55,517 nucleotides of DNA from an uncultured Myxococcales bacterium (GCA_902826865.1 CADEGN010000011.1:1-55517); one strand, 5' to 3'; shown: positions 44,014 through 51,865, numbered from the stretch's first letter. A program made the numbers and translations. The notes: a model not told the origin generated them from the letters alone.

Positions 44014-45942
44014 TCAGTCTCCGATCCGTGGCAGCGGCGCGGGCTCATCGTCGGCATCGTCCGCCGCCGTGATCCCGAGTGACGTCCGTGCCGCGTCGAC
44101 CTTGTCCATGAGTGCTTGCTCGCGCCCCAGCATCGCGGCGATCTGCCGAACGTCGTCGAAACGGTCGGTCGGGATTTCACCGGCGGCGCAGAGCCACGCT
44201 GCACCACGAACGAACGCGTCCGTCGCCAGCTTGGCGCGCCGCCCGTCCGACGGACGCTTGGTGACCGGCGCCGCGTAGACATAGCGCCCCACGCCGCCCA
44301 GATCGGCCACGCTCTGCACCGCGATCCATCGCGGATCGGTGCCCGGCTTCTTGCCCTTGCCCACGCCCTCGGCAGGCACCTTGAGCACGTGACGATGGGT
44401 ACCCTCATGCCAAAGACGGGCCAGCATGTCGCGGTCGAGGAGGGCCGACGGCTCTGAGAGGTCGAAGACCTGCCCGGTCTTCACGTCTTGCAGTTTGAGG
44501 GCCTGCCCGTCGGCGCGTACTTCGACCCGGCGAACACGCAGCCGCCCGCCCCAGTCGTTCGCCTGCCACAGCCGCGCGTAGATCGAGTCGATGGGCTCGA
44601 CCTTCTGCTTCTTGCGGATCTCGGCGTGCTTGTCGTGGACGCTGATCGTGATCTGCCCACGGCCGCGGCGGCCTGCCTCTACCGTTTCGCGCTCCCCGTT
44701 CTTGGCCAAGCTCGAACGCCATGCGTTAGCCTTCTGCCGCGTACGAAAGTTGGGTTCGTCGAGGATGTGGAATCGGAAGCCCGTGAAGTCCGACGCCAGC
44801 TCCAGCCGGTGGACGCGCCAGCCAGCTGCCCCAGCATCCATGAGCCCCGTGCACCGTTGGCCAATGAACCAGTGGGACGCGAGGCGTAGCCACGTTTTCG
44901 CCCACGGCCCGATCCCGCCGTACGTCCACACCTCCTCCTTGGCCGCGATGACCTCGACGGTCCCTGCGTACCGCATGACCTTGATCGTGACGCGGCCGGC
45001 GACGTGAAGCTCTATCTTTCCCGGAGTCGCGGACAGCACTCGCAGCGTGAACGCGCGACCGCGCGAGTCGTGCAGATGAACAACGCCGCCACGGTGGGCT
45101 GTACGAAGCGCGTCTTGGACATCCCGGTGCCACATCGTTTCGGCCGCTTTAGCCATGAAGGACGTGGCGCCATCGACCTGGAGGGCGGCCACGCATTGGA
45201 CCTTGGGATCAGCACCCGGGGCGGTTGGGGTCCGGGGTTTGCCACGTTTGGGCGCGGGCTTTTGGTCCTCTCCCTCGACCACGCAAGCGTGGTCGAGATG
45301 ACAGCCGTTGGCTGTCATGGTCAGGGGGCGCGCCTGCACCGCCTCGCACTCATCGTGCTCCGTCGCCTCCGGCGCGCCCCCTATTCCAGGGGCCCGGCGG
45401 TCCGCCGCTTCGGCAAGTCCCCGATCGTCGCATCCTGTCGGGTAGAGGGTCGGCGTTTCGCTCGGCGGACAACCGCCGACCACGGAACCCGCGCAGCGGA
45501 TCCCAACGCCCGCGGGCGCAAGGCAAAGGTGCGGCGTCCGAGCGGCAAGCACCGAAGGTCGTGGCGAAGGTCGTGCCGCCGCCTCGAAGTTGGCGATGGC
45601 ACGTTCGTACACCGAGCGCGGGACCCGCACGAGACCACGCCCCTCGTCATAGCCAACGACGAGCCGGGTGTGTCGATGGGAGCGCTGCCCGGGCACGATG
45701 TCTCGGCCTTGGAGCACAACGAGCCCATTCGGGGCGAGATGCCGCTCGACGGCGTGGCGAACCTGGGCTTCGGACACGCCCGCGACTTTGGCCAACGTGA
45801 CGTAGTTGACGCGGCAAAGGTCGCGTTCGTCGCGAAGTTCGATCATCGCGCGCCAGACTTCGTAGGTCGGGCCTTCGAGGCCGACAACGTCTCGGGCTAC
45901 GCGGATGAGGTCAGGGTCGGTCGAGCGGCGTGCGTCGGGCAT
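44014..45942 (-). CDS. Replication initiator-like protein (Rep_trans / RstA type)
   Basis: 642 residues. N-terminal winged-helix-like domain (about 20-90: TYEVWRAMIELRDERDLCRV, VTLAKVAGVSEAQVRHAVER), then a low-complexity linker of about 150 residues, and a C-terminal part with the order of the rolling-circle initiator family. First comes WRVHRLELASDFTGFRFHIL (Arg-x-Asp strand), then ITISVHDKHAEIRKKQ (a Tyr-Asp-Lys-like motif with His here) and LRVRRVEVRADGQALKLQDV (Arg-x-Glu strand). RstA of CTX phage, pT181 RepC and NicK of ICEBs1 share that order. I cannot identify the nucleophile Tyr with certainty (SIYARLW is a candidate). It most likely starts element replication after excision. Two perfect inverted repeats lie inside the gene. 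Confidence 0.75.
   Translation of the reverse strand: MPDARRSTDPDLIRVARDVVGLEGPTYEVWRAMIELRDERDLCRVNYVTLAKVAGVSEAQVRHAVERHLAPNGLVVLQGRDIVPGQRSHRHTRLVVGYDEGRGLVRVPRSVYERAIANFEAAARPSPRPSVLAARTPHLCLAPAGVGIRCAGSVVGGCPPSETPTLYPTGCDDRGLAEAADRRAPGIGGAPEATEHDECEAVQARPLTMTANGCHLDHACVVEGEDQKPAPKRGKPRTPTAPGADPKVQCVAALQVDGATSFMAKAAETMWHRDVQDALRTAHRGGVVHLHDSRGRAFTLRVLSATPGKIELHVAGRVTIKVMRYAGTVEVIAAKEEVWTYGGIGPWAKTWLRLASHWFIGQRCTGLMDAGAAGWRVHRLELASDFTGFRFHILDEPNFRTRQKANAWRSSLAKNGERETVEAGRRGRGQITISVHDKHAEIRKKQKVEPIDSIYARLWQANDWGGRLRVRRVEVRADGQALKLQDVKTGQVFDLSEPSALLDRDMLARLWHEGTHRHVLKVPAEGVGKGKKPGTDPRWIAVQSVADLGGVGRYVYAAPVTKRPSDGRRAKLATDAFVRGAAWLCAAGEIPTDRFDDVRQIAAMLGREQALMDKVDAARTSLGITAADDADDEPAPLPRIGD
45274..45318. 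repeat. Two abutting perfect hairpins inside the initiator gene
   Basis: IR1: CTCGACCACGC, AA, GCGTGGTCGAG (45274-45297, 11-bp stem). IR2 starts at the next base: ATGACAGCC, GTT, GGCTGTCAT (45298-45318, 9-bp stem). Both are perfect. They fall in the linker of the Rep-like gene, about codons 209-223. Rolling-circle double-strand origins often lie in the rep gene and consist of such paired hairpins. Confidence 0.75.
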
Positions 45943-46008
45943 GCCGACGGACTTGCCCGGGGTGCTCTCGATTTTGCGTTCGCGGACGACAAAGACGGCA
46001 CGCCGGGC

Positions 46009-47883
46009 TCACGGCAAGCATCGGCACTCGGGCGCAATATCGGGTTCCCCGGGAACGGATCGAATCTCGACATCGTCGAGGAGAAACACCCGCGGCCCAT
46101 CGCCGACTCCGTCGAAGCGAAGGCCGATCTCGCGAATGTCGGACAGCACGATGCCCTCGCTGCAGAGCACCCCGAGTGGCACCCGATAGGTGGTCTGCAT
46201 GAGCTCCCACGCGTGGCAGCCGCCCCCGCCGAGGACACACAGACTCTGTTCGTTGCGGGCCTCCGGCAAAGCCGCCCGTCCATAAGGGGTGAGGTCGATC
46301 TCGACGTCGGCTTGCTGACCGTCCGAGACAAGCAGCGTGATCAACGGGAACGCACCGTCGACGCCCATGCACACCGGTGCCGGCTCGACGATGTCGACGG
46401 CTGCCCCGGCGCGCAGCGTCAACGATGTCGCGCCGGCCAACGCGATCCGAGCGTTGAGATCGAGCTGCCACCCGATTTCGTTTGACGGATCCCACCCGAC
46501 CACGGCGGCGTTGGCGATGTGCATGGCGTCGAACAGCGAAGCCACGTCGGCCTCCTGGTACATGCCAGGGTCCGCCACCGCGAACGAGAGCCCCGAATCG
46601 GACGACGTCGGGTCACCGTTTTCAAAGCCGTCGATCATCGTGGACGCGTAGCCATCCGTCGGATCCACGCGGACGCTGGTGGTCCCGTAGATCTGCGGCT
46701 GGTTGCCGGGCGAGTTCGGCCAAAACGCCGGATCGGAGACGGAAGGCGTGATCACGGGCGTCGGTTCGTCGGTGTTGAAGAACAAGTCGAGGCTCGCCGG
46801 GTCGTTGTAGAACGTCGCGGTGAGGAACCCGTTGAAGTAGGTTGTTCCCAGTGCGACGCCCTTGGCGGTCGTAGGACACGACCCGCCGGCATGGCCCCCG
46901 TACTCACTGTGTTCGACATCGAAGGCCCAAATCCACGCCTTGCCCGGCGCGGAGGTGACGGTCGCGTCCGAGGTGGCCGGCACGACGCTGTCGTAGTGGG
47001 ACGGGGCGGCGCCGAACGTGTCGCCGTCGCCGGTCCCTTGCATCACGAAGTACGGGGGTGCGTCCGGGCCGAGCACGATGCTCTCCATCGGCCCGATAGC
47101 GTTCGGTGCGAGTGTCGCCACGGCGACGAGGTCCTCGGCGGCGAGAAAGCCCGGCGTGGTGGTTGCGAACCTCGCCGCGTCGAACGCACCGCGTCCGCCG
47201 GTGCTGTGCCCGGTGATCGCCCATCGGCCGTTGAGGCGACCGGCGCCCGACCATGCGACATTGTCGTGCAACAACGCTTCCGCCACGCAGAGGATTCGGG
47301 GCGCGCGGATCGTCCCCGAGCCCGAGACATCGCCGTCGTCGACGATGGATGCGATCACGAACCCCCGTTGCGCGAGGTCGCCGAGCAGCTCGGGGTAGTT
47401 GTCGCCAAACTGCGCGTTGCCGTGCGAGAACGAGGCGAGGTTGAACGTACCGGCTGGCCATCCGCCCCCGGCGAGCGCAGGCCGGTTGATCTGCGCGACA
47501 AGATCCTGCGGAAGCGAGATGCCGAGGTCGCCAGCGAGCGCCACCGTCTCGGGACAAGACGCACTCATGTTCTCGATCACCGTCACCAGCTCGGCGTTGT
47601 CGGGCGGGTCTGGAAATGAGGGCACAGGCGTCGGTACCGCAGGGGGCGGCGGGTTCACGCACGCCTCTGGCGGGATATCCGGTCCGCCGGTGCCGGTCGT
47701 GTCCGCTCCCGTGACATCCACGCCGGTCGCCGCGGTTGTCGCGGTAGTGGATGTTGCGCCCGTTGTGGTGTCGGTGTCGGTGGCCGTGCCGTCGCCGCCC
47801 CCATCGTCGGGGCAGCCCGAGATGAGCAGCACGACGAGAAGGTAGACCGCGCGACTATGTTGGCATCGTTGCGCGCCGTCCAT
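46009..47883 (-). CDS. Lipoprotein alpha/beta hydrolase, cutinase/polyesterase-like
   Basis: 624 residues. The signal MDGAQRCQHSRAVYLLVVLL ends in the lipobox VLLISGC (Cys at 24). A Thr/Gly/Asp linker (about 30-70) leads to the hydrolase domain: NLASFSHGNAQFGDNYPELL, FVIASIVDDGDVSGSG, the Ser elbow GHSTGGRGAFDAA, a later Asp in TGDGDTFGAA and a His in EHSEYGGHAGG. This matches the chlorophyllase/cutinase-like (PET-hydrolase-like) fold. An extra C-terminal beta domain of about 250 residues with paired Cys follows. FG-GAP gene ends 8 bp upstream. Cargo of the element. Confidence 0.8.
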   Translation of the reverse strand: MDGAQRCQHSRAVYLLVVLLISGCPDDGGGDGTATDTDTTTGATSTTATTAATGVDVTGADTTGTGGPDIPPEACVNPPPPAVPTPVPSFPDPPDNAELVTVIENMSASCPETVALAGDLGISLPQDLVAQINRPALAGGGWPAGTFNLASFSHGNAQFGDNYPELLGDLAQRGFVIASIVDDGDVSGSGTIRAPRILCVAEALLHDNVAWSGAGRLNGRWAITGHSTGGRGAFDAARFATTTPGFLAAEDLVAVATLAPNAIGPMESIVLGPDAPPYFVMQGTGDGDTFGAAPSHYDSVVPATSDATVTSAPGKAWIWAFDVEHSEYGGHAGGSCPTTAKGVALGTTYFNGFLTATFYNDPASLDLFFNTDEPTPVITPSVSDPAFWPNSPGNQPQIYGTTSVRVDPTDGYASTMIDGFENGDPTSSDSGLSFAVADPGMYQEADVASLFDAMHIANAAVVGWDPSNEIGWQLDLNARIALAGATSLTLRAGAAVDIVEPAPVCMGVDGAFPLITLLVSDGQQADVEIDLTPYGRAALPEARNEQSLCVLGGGGCHAWELMQTTYRVPLGVLCSEGIVLSDIREIGLRFDGVGDGPRVFLLDDVEIRSVPGEPDIAPECRCLP

Positions 47884-47891
47884 GGTCCTGC

Positions 47892-49289
47892 CTACGGAGC
47901 GCTGAGCAGGAGCTCACCCTGGAGGGTGAGGATATCGTCGACGTCATCCTCGTTGAAATCACCAATGAACCCCGGCCAGGTGTCATCGAGCCACACCCCG
48001 GACGCCTCGCCTAGCGGGTCCAAGACCACCCACACCGCGTTGTCTCGCACAATGAAGTCCTGCGTCGTGTCGCCGTCGAAATCGCCTCCGAGGAGCGTGG
48101 AGGCGCCCGGCGATGCGCAGGACTGGCACGGACAGCCCGGGCACAGCGACTCGGCCGCGAGCGTCGCGAGCGGGGCAAACCCTCCGTTCGCGTTGCCCTG
48201 GTAGACGACAAAGGCGCCGTCGCCCGCGTTCCACACCACGAGATCGACGACGCCGTCCCCGGTCAGGTCAGCGGCAGCGATTGCCCTTGCGTCCGCGCCC
48301 ATGTGGTCGACCTTCGTGTACGTTGCGCTCCCGGCCCCGTTCGCGCGCGCGACGACGATAGGGAAGTCCACGATGGGCTGGTTGTTGCCGGTCCCGAGGA
48401 TGGCTGCGCCCGGCCCCGCTTCGCCGACGGGTGGCAGCTCCGCAACCCAGGCCACGAGGTCCGCACCAAACTCACCGTGGGACATCGCCGGGGGCGTAGC
48501 CGCGAAGCTCCCCGAGCCATCGTTGAGCAGAGGTTGCAACTCCGGCTCGGCCTCGTCGAACGCCCCGCTGTTCGTCCCGAGTACGTCGTGGACGCCGTCG
48601 CCGTCGAGATCCAATCGAATCGCCCGCACGACGTCGAGCAGGTTGACTTCCGGGATCTCGGACACGACGACGTTGTCGAATGCGGTACCCGTGCCGTCGT
48701 TGAGTTGCACGGCGATGCCGCCGGACCCCGCCGACAGTAGATCGATCCCGGGCTGCCCGTCGAACTCGCCCACCATGGTAAAGCTGACGAGTTGCGGGAC
48801 CTCGTCGGGCTCGGGGATGTCTACCGGTGACGAGAACGCCCCGGTGCCGTCGCCGAACACGATCGCATACCCCCCGATCATGATGTCGAGGTGGCTATCG
48901 GCGTCAAAGTCGGCGAGCGCCACGGGGTTGTTTGGCAGTTGCAAGTCGACGCGGCCGTAGCAGTAGATGCCTGAAACTGCGACGCCGTCGCCGCAGCTCG
49001 GGTCGGTACCATCCCATGGTGGAACATCGCCCGAGTCGCCAGTCGTCGTCTCCGTCCCCGGCGGTTCACCACTGCTTGCGGAACCTGGACCGGTGGAGGC
49101 CGCTGCGCTCGTCGCCGACGCGGACGGGTCGGTGACGGCAGTCGAGGTCGGAGCGTCGCCCGTGGACGAGCCACCGCTCCCGTCCGATCCTGGGTGCCCA
49201 GGTCCGCAGTTGCACCCGCTCGCCAGGGCGCCAGCGACCGCGAGGGCGACGCCCGTTCCCTGGATTCGCCGATCGTGCCACCGAGTCAC
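47892..49289 (-). CDS. Lipoprotein with FG-GAP/VCBS repeats
   Basis: 465 residues from GTG 49289 (a GTG at 49322 is possible). Lipobox region GVALAVAGALASGCNCG is followed by a Ser/Thr/Gly linker of about 70 residues. The body is a beta-propeller of FG-GAP repeats with calcium-type Asp loops: VALADFDADSHLDIMIGGYA, RLDLDGDGVHDVLG, AADLTGDGVVDLVVWN, GGDFDGDTTQDFIVRD and GDFNEDDVDDILTL. Cys-rich insert CPGCPCQSC. Ends 8 bp before the hydrolase start, so the two form an operon. The function is probably surface binding. Confidence 0.85.
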   Translation of the reverse strand: MTRWHDRRIQGTGVALAVAGALASGCNCGPGHPGSDGSGGSSTGDAPTSTAVTDPSASATSAAASTGPGSASSGEPPGTETTTGDSGDVPPWDGTDPSCGDGVAVSGIYCYGRVDLQLPNNPVALADFDADSHLDIMIGGYAIVFGDGTGAFSSPVDIPEPDEVPQLVSFTMVGEFDGQPGIDLLSAGSGGIAVQLNDGTGTAFDNVVVSEIPEVNLLDVVRAIRLDLDGDGVHDVLGTNSGAFDEAEPELQPLLNDGSGSFAATPPAMSHGEFGADLVAWVAELPPVGEAGPGAAILGTGNNQPIVDFPIVVARANGAGSATYTKVDHMGADARAIAAADLTGDGVVDLVVWNAGDGAFVVYQGNANGGFAPLATLAAESLCPGCPCQSCASPGASTLLGGDFDGDTTQDFIVRDNAVWVVLDPLGEASGVWLDDTWPGFIGDFNEDDVDDILTLQGELLLSAP

Positions 49290-49704
49290 GAGATCGACGT
49301 TAGCACTCGGGGACCTCCACAACGGCGGCGATCGCTCTCATCGCCCGCTCGTGGGGGCCGAACGCAGGTTCCGCGGGCCAGTCCGGCGCACTCAGACGCG
49401 CACGCCCGGCCAGCGGGGCCCACGCCTACCATGAGCGCCGCGCGCTTCGGCCTAATGCGAGGCTCGTCGACGGTTGCTACGCATGCGCGTGTATCCCCGG
49501 CGGCGACGTGCTGCGCAAAAGCGGATGCTGCCCCGGCAAGCCCTCGACCGTGAGGACCGACCGCGACATCGCCCGGTCAGTGACTCGATGGGGTCGCCGG
49601 AGACCCGCTGGCTTGGACGAGGGCGTCCTCCGACTTCGCACCACCTCATGCCGCCTGGTGCCGGCCCATGCAAAATCGACCCCTGGCCGACCAAGTCGGG
49701 CGGC
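49290..49704. other. Gap between FG-GAP gene and the M41-like operon
   Basis: 415 bp. Several short open frames cross it (for example a 40-codon frame from 49432 and a 66-codon frame from 49508), but none has a family signature or a good ribosome site, so I call no gene. It must contain promoters for two divergent units. Confidence 0.35.
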
Positions 49705-50364
49705 ATGAGGAACGAAACGAACGACCCACTCCACGGAAACAACGCCACCGAAGACGTCGATCCGCGCGTCACGCTGCCCTCGCTGCGAGTTCTCTGCGCG
49801 CACGAGGCCGGGCACGCGTTGGCCTACGATGTTGTCGACAACGGCTTCGACGGACGGATCATCATCGGCGAGCATGAAGTGGGGGGTGAAGCCGTGCTCG
49901 GCGCGGTCCACCCAACCTGCCGCTACATGCGGTGGGACTTTGGCGACGTCGTGATCAGCGTGGCGGGGCCCGTCGCGGAGTGGAAGGCCAGTGGGCGCCG
50001 GCTCCGAGCGCTGCAGTGGATCGGGGGCACCTCTGGCGATCTTGATCGGGCCCGGCACGTGGCCGCGTTCGTGTGCCCAACACGAAGCACCGAGACCTGC
50101 GTGATGGCGGCTCAGCATGCTGCGTGGTGGATGCTACGCGGCAACACGGTCCATGGCCGCGCGTGGCGGCGGCTGACCGACCACCTCGTCGAGCACCGGA
50201 CGTGCGACACCCCGACGTTCCGTCGGATTGTGGGGCGACTTGACCACAGCCGCATCATCGACGAGATCGACCAATGGGCGCGTCTTGTGTGGGACCAGGC
50301 GCTGCGGACGAGCGGGCTCCGTGGACCGGTGTGCCCAGCAGTGCCCGACGCGGGGCAGCCATGA
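49705..50364 (+). CDS. Small M41-like zinc metalloprotease
   Basis: 219 residues from ATG 49705. The zinc motif CAHEAGHALAYDVVDNGFDG (HExxH) is followed, as in FtsH peptidase domains, by VVISVAGPVAEWKASGRRL and GGTSGDLDRARHVAAFVCPT. Those segments correspond to the helix with the third zinc ligand region and the Asp-Leu motif. It lacks the AAA ATPase and the transmembrane part of FtsH. It overlaps the excisionase start (ATGA at 50361-50364), so it is translated with the Xis-Int genes. A role in cleaving the repressor or another host factor is inference. Confidence 0.7.
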   Translation: MRNETNDPLHGNNATEDVDPRVTLPSLRVLCAHEAGHALAYDVVDNGFDGRIIIGEHEVGGEAVLGAVHPTCRYMRWDFGDVVISVAGPVAEWKASGRRLRALQWIGGTSGDLDRARHVAAFVCPTRSTETCVMAAQHAAWWMLRGNTVHGRAWRRLTDHLVEHRTCDTPTFRRIVGRLDHSRIIDEIDQWARLVWDQALRTSGLRGPVCPAVPDAGQP

Positions 50365-50561
50365 ACACGGACACGCTCGCGCCGGTGCTCACCGTCGACG
50401 AGGTTGCGGCGCTCCTTCGGGTTGACCGCAAGACCGTCTACTCGATGATCCGTCGCGGAAAACTCCCAGGAGTGCGCCGGGTTGGGCGAAGCATCCGCCT
50501 CGGGCGCGACGCTGTTCTACGATGGCTCGGTGCTGACGACCCGCGACCTGCCGAGGAGTGA
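50361..50561 (+). CDS. xis: Excisionase-like MerR/helix-turn-helix protein
   Basis: 66 residues: APVLTVDEVAALLRVDRKTV followed by YSMIRRGKLPGVRRVGRSIR, the winged-helix DNA-binding module of the excisionase/HTH_17 family, ending LRWLGADDPRPAEE. Overlaps the M41-like gene by 4 nt and stops 4 bp before the integrase, the classic xis-int arrangement. The symbol is given by position and family; function as recombination directionality factor is inferred. Confidence 0.85.
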   Translation: MNTDTLAPVLTVDEVAALLRVDRKTVYSMIRRGKLPGVRRVGRSIRLGRDAVLRWLGADDPRPAEE

Positions 50562-50565
50562 TCCG

Positions 50566-51750
50566 ATGGGAGTGTCGAAGGTCCGCGTACGCGGCCGCCA
50601 GATGTGGCGCGCCCGCGTACGCCAAGGCGACCGTGTAAAGACGGCGTATCGGCGTCGCCGCGATGAGGCGGTCGAGGCCGAGCGTGAGCTGCGAGACGAG
50701 CTCGCACGGGAACAGCGGCCCCAGCCCGCTGCGAAGGAGGTGTCGAACGAGGTCCCGCTGTTCAAGGACTTCGCCGAGCAATGCATGACGACGTACTTTG
50801 CGGTCGAGAACCGACCACGGACGTTCCGCGAGAAGCAGCGGATGTTGAAGCGTTCCCTGTTGCCGATCTTCGGCGACATGCGCGTCGACGAGATCGGGGG
50901 CCGCGAGGTCGCCGAGTTCAAGGCAACCCGGCGTGCAACGAAGACACGGCAAGGCACCCCGCTCACGCCGAAGACGGTCAACGAGGAGCTGTCGTTGCTG
51001 AGCAAGATCCTCAAGCTCGCGCACGAGTGGGAGGTTATCGATCGGCTACCCCCGCTCAAGCGACTGCGGCAGCCACCCACGAAGTTCGACTTCCTCGACT
51101 TCGACGAGGCGGAGCGTCTCATCGCCGCGGCCAAGCATGCGACCTCACCGTGGAACGCGATGGTTCCCATCGCATGCTGGACGGGGTTGCGCTTGTCCGA
51201 GCTGCGGGGGCTCAAGTGGGACGACGTCGATCTCGTTGCCCGGCGAATCCATGTGCAGCGCGCGGCTGACGATCGGTGCGACCTCTACCCGCCCAAGAGT
51301 CACCGCGTGCGCTACGTCGACTTGCCTGACAAGGCGGTCGCGGTGTTGAAGGAGCACCGCCACCTTCGCGGTGACTTCGTGTTTTGCCGCGACGATGGCT
51401 CGATCCTCCCGACGCACGACTGCGAGTCGAAGTCCAAAGCCGAGAAGGACGACTCACCGGTGATGAAGCTCTGCCGCAAGGCTGGGCTACGCCGCGTCGG
51501 GTGGCACGTCTTGCGCCACACCTACGCCAGCCACCTCGTGATGCTGGGCGCCAGCCTCATGCAGGTGAAGGAGCTGCTCGGGCATTCGAGCATCAACACG
51601 ACGATGCGATACGCGCACCTGAGCCCGACCTCGCGCCGAGCAGCGGTCGACCTGCTCGACCAACGTGACCAAGGTGGTGACGCAGGTGGTGACAGCGTTG
51701 GCCAAGCGAACGAAACGGCCTCCAACGCGACGTTGAAGACCGTTTCTTAG
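50566..51750 (+). CDS. int: Tyrosine recombinase / integrase
   Basis: 394 residues from ATG 50566 with GAGGAG upstream. A basic DNA-binding lead (KVRVRGRQMWRARVRQGDRV) is followed by the core-binding SAM-like domain (about 85-180) and the catalytic domain with Arg209 (CWTGLRLSELRGLKW), His314-x2-Arg317 (HVLRHTYASH), a GHSSINTTMRY segment with Tyr349 as the nucleophile and Lys/His supporting residues. The TAG at 51748-51750 overlaps the first two bases of the attR core. Its C-terminal tail (QGGDAGGDSVG) is encoded by the right arm-type repeat. Confidence 0.95.
   Translation: MGVSKVRVRGRQMWRARVRQGDRVKTAYRRRRDEAVEAERELRDELAREQRPQPAAKEVSNEVPLFKDFAEQCMTTYFAVENRPRTFREKQRMLKRSLLPIFGDMRVDEIGGREVAEFKATRRATKTRQGTPLTPKTVNEELSLLSKILKLAHEWEVIDRLPPLKRLRQPPTKFDFLDFDEAERLIAAAKHATSPWNAMVPIACWTGLRLSELRGLKWDDVDLVARRIHVQRAADDRCDLYPPKSHRVRYVDLPDKAVAVLKEHRHLRGDFVFCRDDGSILPTHDCESKSKAEKDDSPVMKLCRKAGLRRVGWHVLRHTYASHLVMLGASLMQVKELLGHSSINTTMRYAHLSPTSRRAAVDLLDQRDQGGDAGGDSVGQANETASNATLKTVS
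51673..51693 (+). repeat. Right arm-type repeat pair
   Basis: Same 21 bp as 39072-39092. It lies 55 bp before the attR core, inside the integrase 3' end. GTGAC recurs at 51665, 51677 and 51689, an exact 12-bp period. Confidence 0.6.
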
Positions 51751-51772
51751 CGGAGGTGCACAGGAATCGAAC
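51749..51772. repeat. attR: 24-bp core in the tRNA-Sec 3' end
   Basis: Identical to attL. It includes the stop codon end of the integrase and the acceptor 3' strand and part of the T-arm of tRNA-Sec. The core regenerates the tRNA sequence, as integrases using tRNA targets do. Confidence 0.93.
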
Positions 51773-51845
51773 CTGCCCAGGATGCTCCTCGCACCCCACA
51801 CCGGTGTTGAAGACCGGGGACAGCACCAGCACGTCGAGCACCTCC
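51751..51845 (-). tRNA. selC: Selenocysteine tRNA, anticodon UCA
   Basis: 95 nt on the minus strand, the usual tRNA-Sec length. Eight-base-pair acceptor GGAGGTGC with GCACCTCC, then discriminator G (51751). Anticodon stem CCGGT/ACCGG (51813-51817 and 51801-51805) around loop CTTCAAC, with TCA at 51810-51808. A long variable arm (about 51774-51800) and T-arm GGTTCGATTCC follow. CCA is not encoded (the genomic sequence continues CTAAG after G73). An 8-bp acceptor and long variable arm distinguish it from Ser tRNAs. Implies selenoprotein synthesis in this host; selA/selB/selD are outside the window. Confidence 0.92.
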
Positions 51846-51865
51846 GTGCGTGGGAGCAGGGTATC

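Larger units (their letters stand above)
38920..51772. mobile_element. 12.85-kb integrative element in the selenocysteine tRNA gene
   Basis: Bounded by identical 24-bp direct repeats (38920-38943 and 51749-51772). The right repeat is the 3' end of an intact tRNA-Sec; the left is only that fragment. Inside are a tyrosine integrase next to attR, an excisionase-like gene, a Rep_trans-like initiator, a serine recombinase, an XRE regulator, two other DNA-binding or membrane proteins and a lipoprotein cargo pair. No type IV secretion or FtsK-like transfer gene is visible. Int, Xis and Rep on one element recall actinomycete AICEs and P4-like satellites by content only. Confidence 0.9.

Noticed and set aside
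45004..46485. 493-codon rightward open frame
   Set aside because: Antisense to the replication initiator and hydrolase genes; no motif and unlikely composition.
49432..49708. Short frames before the M41-like gene
   Set aside because: No family signature, no ribosome site, and mutually overlapping frames.
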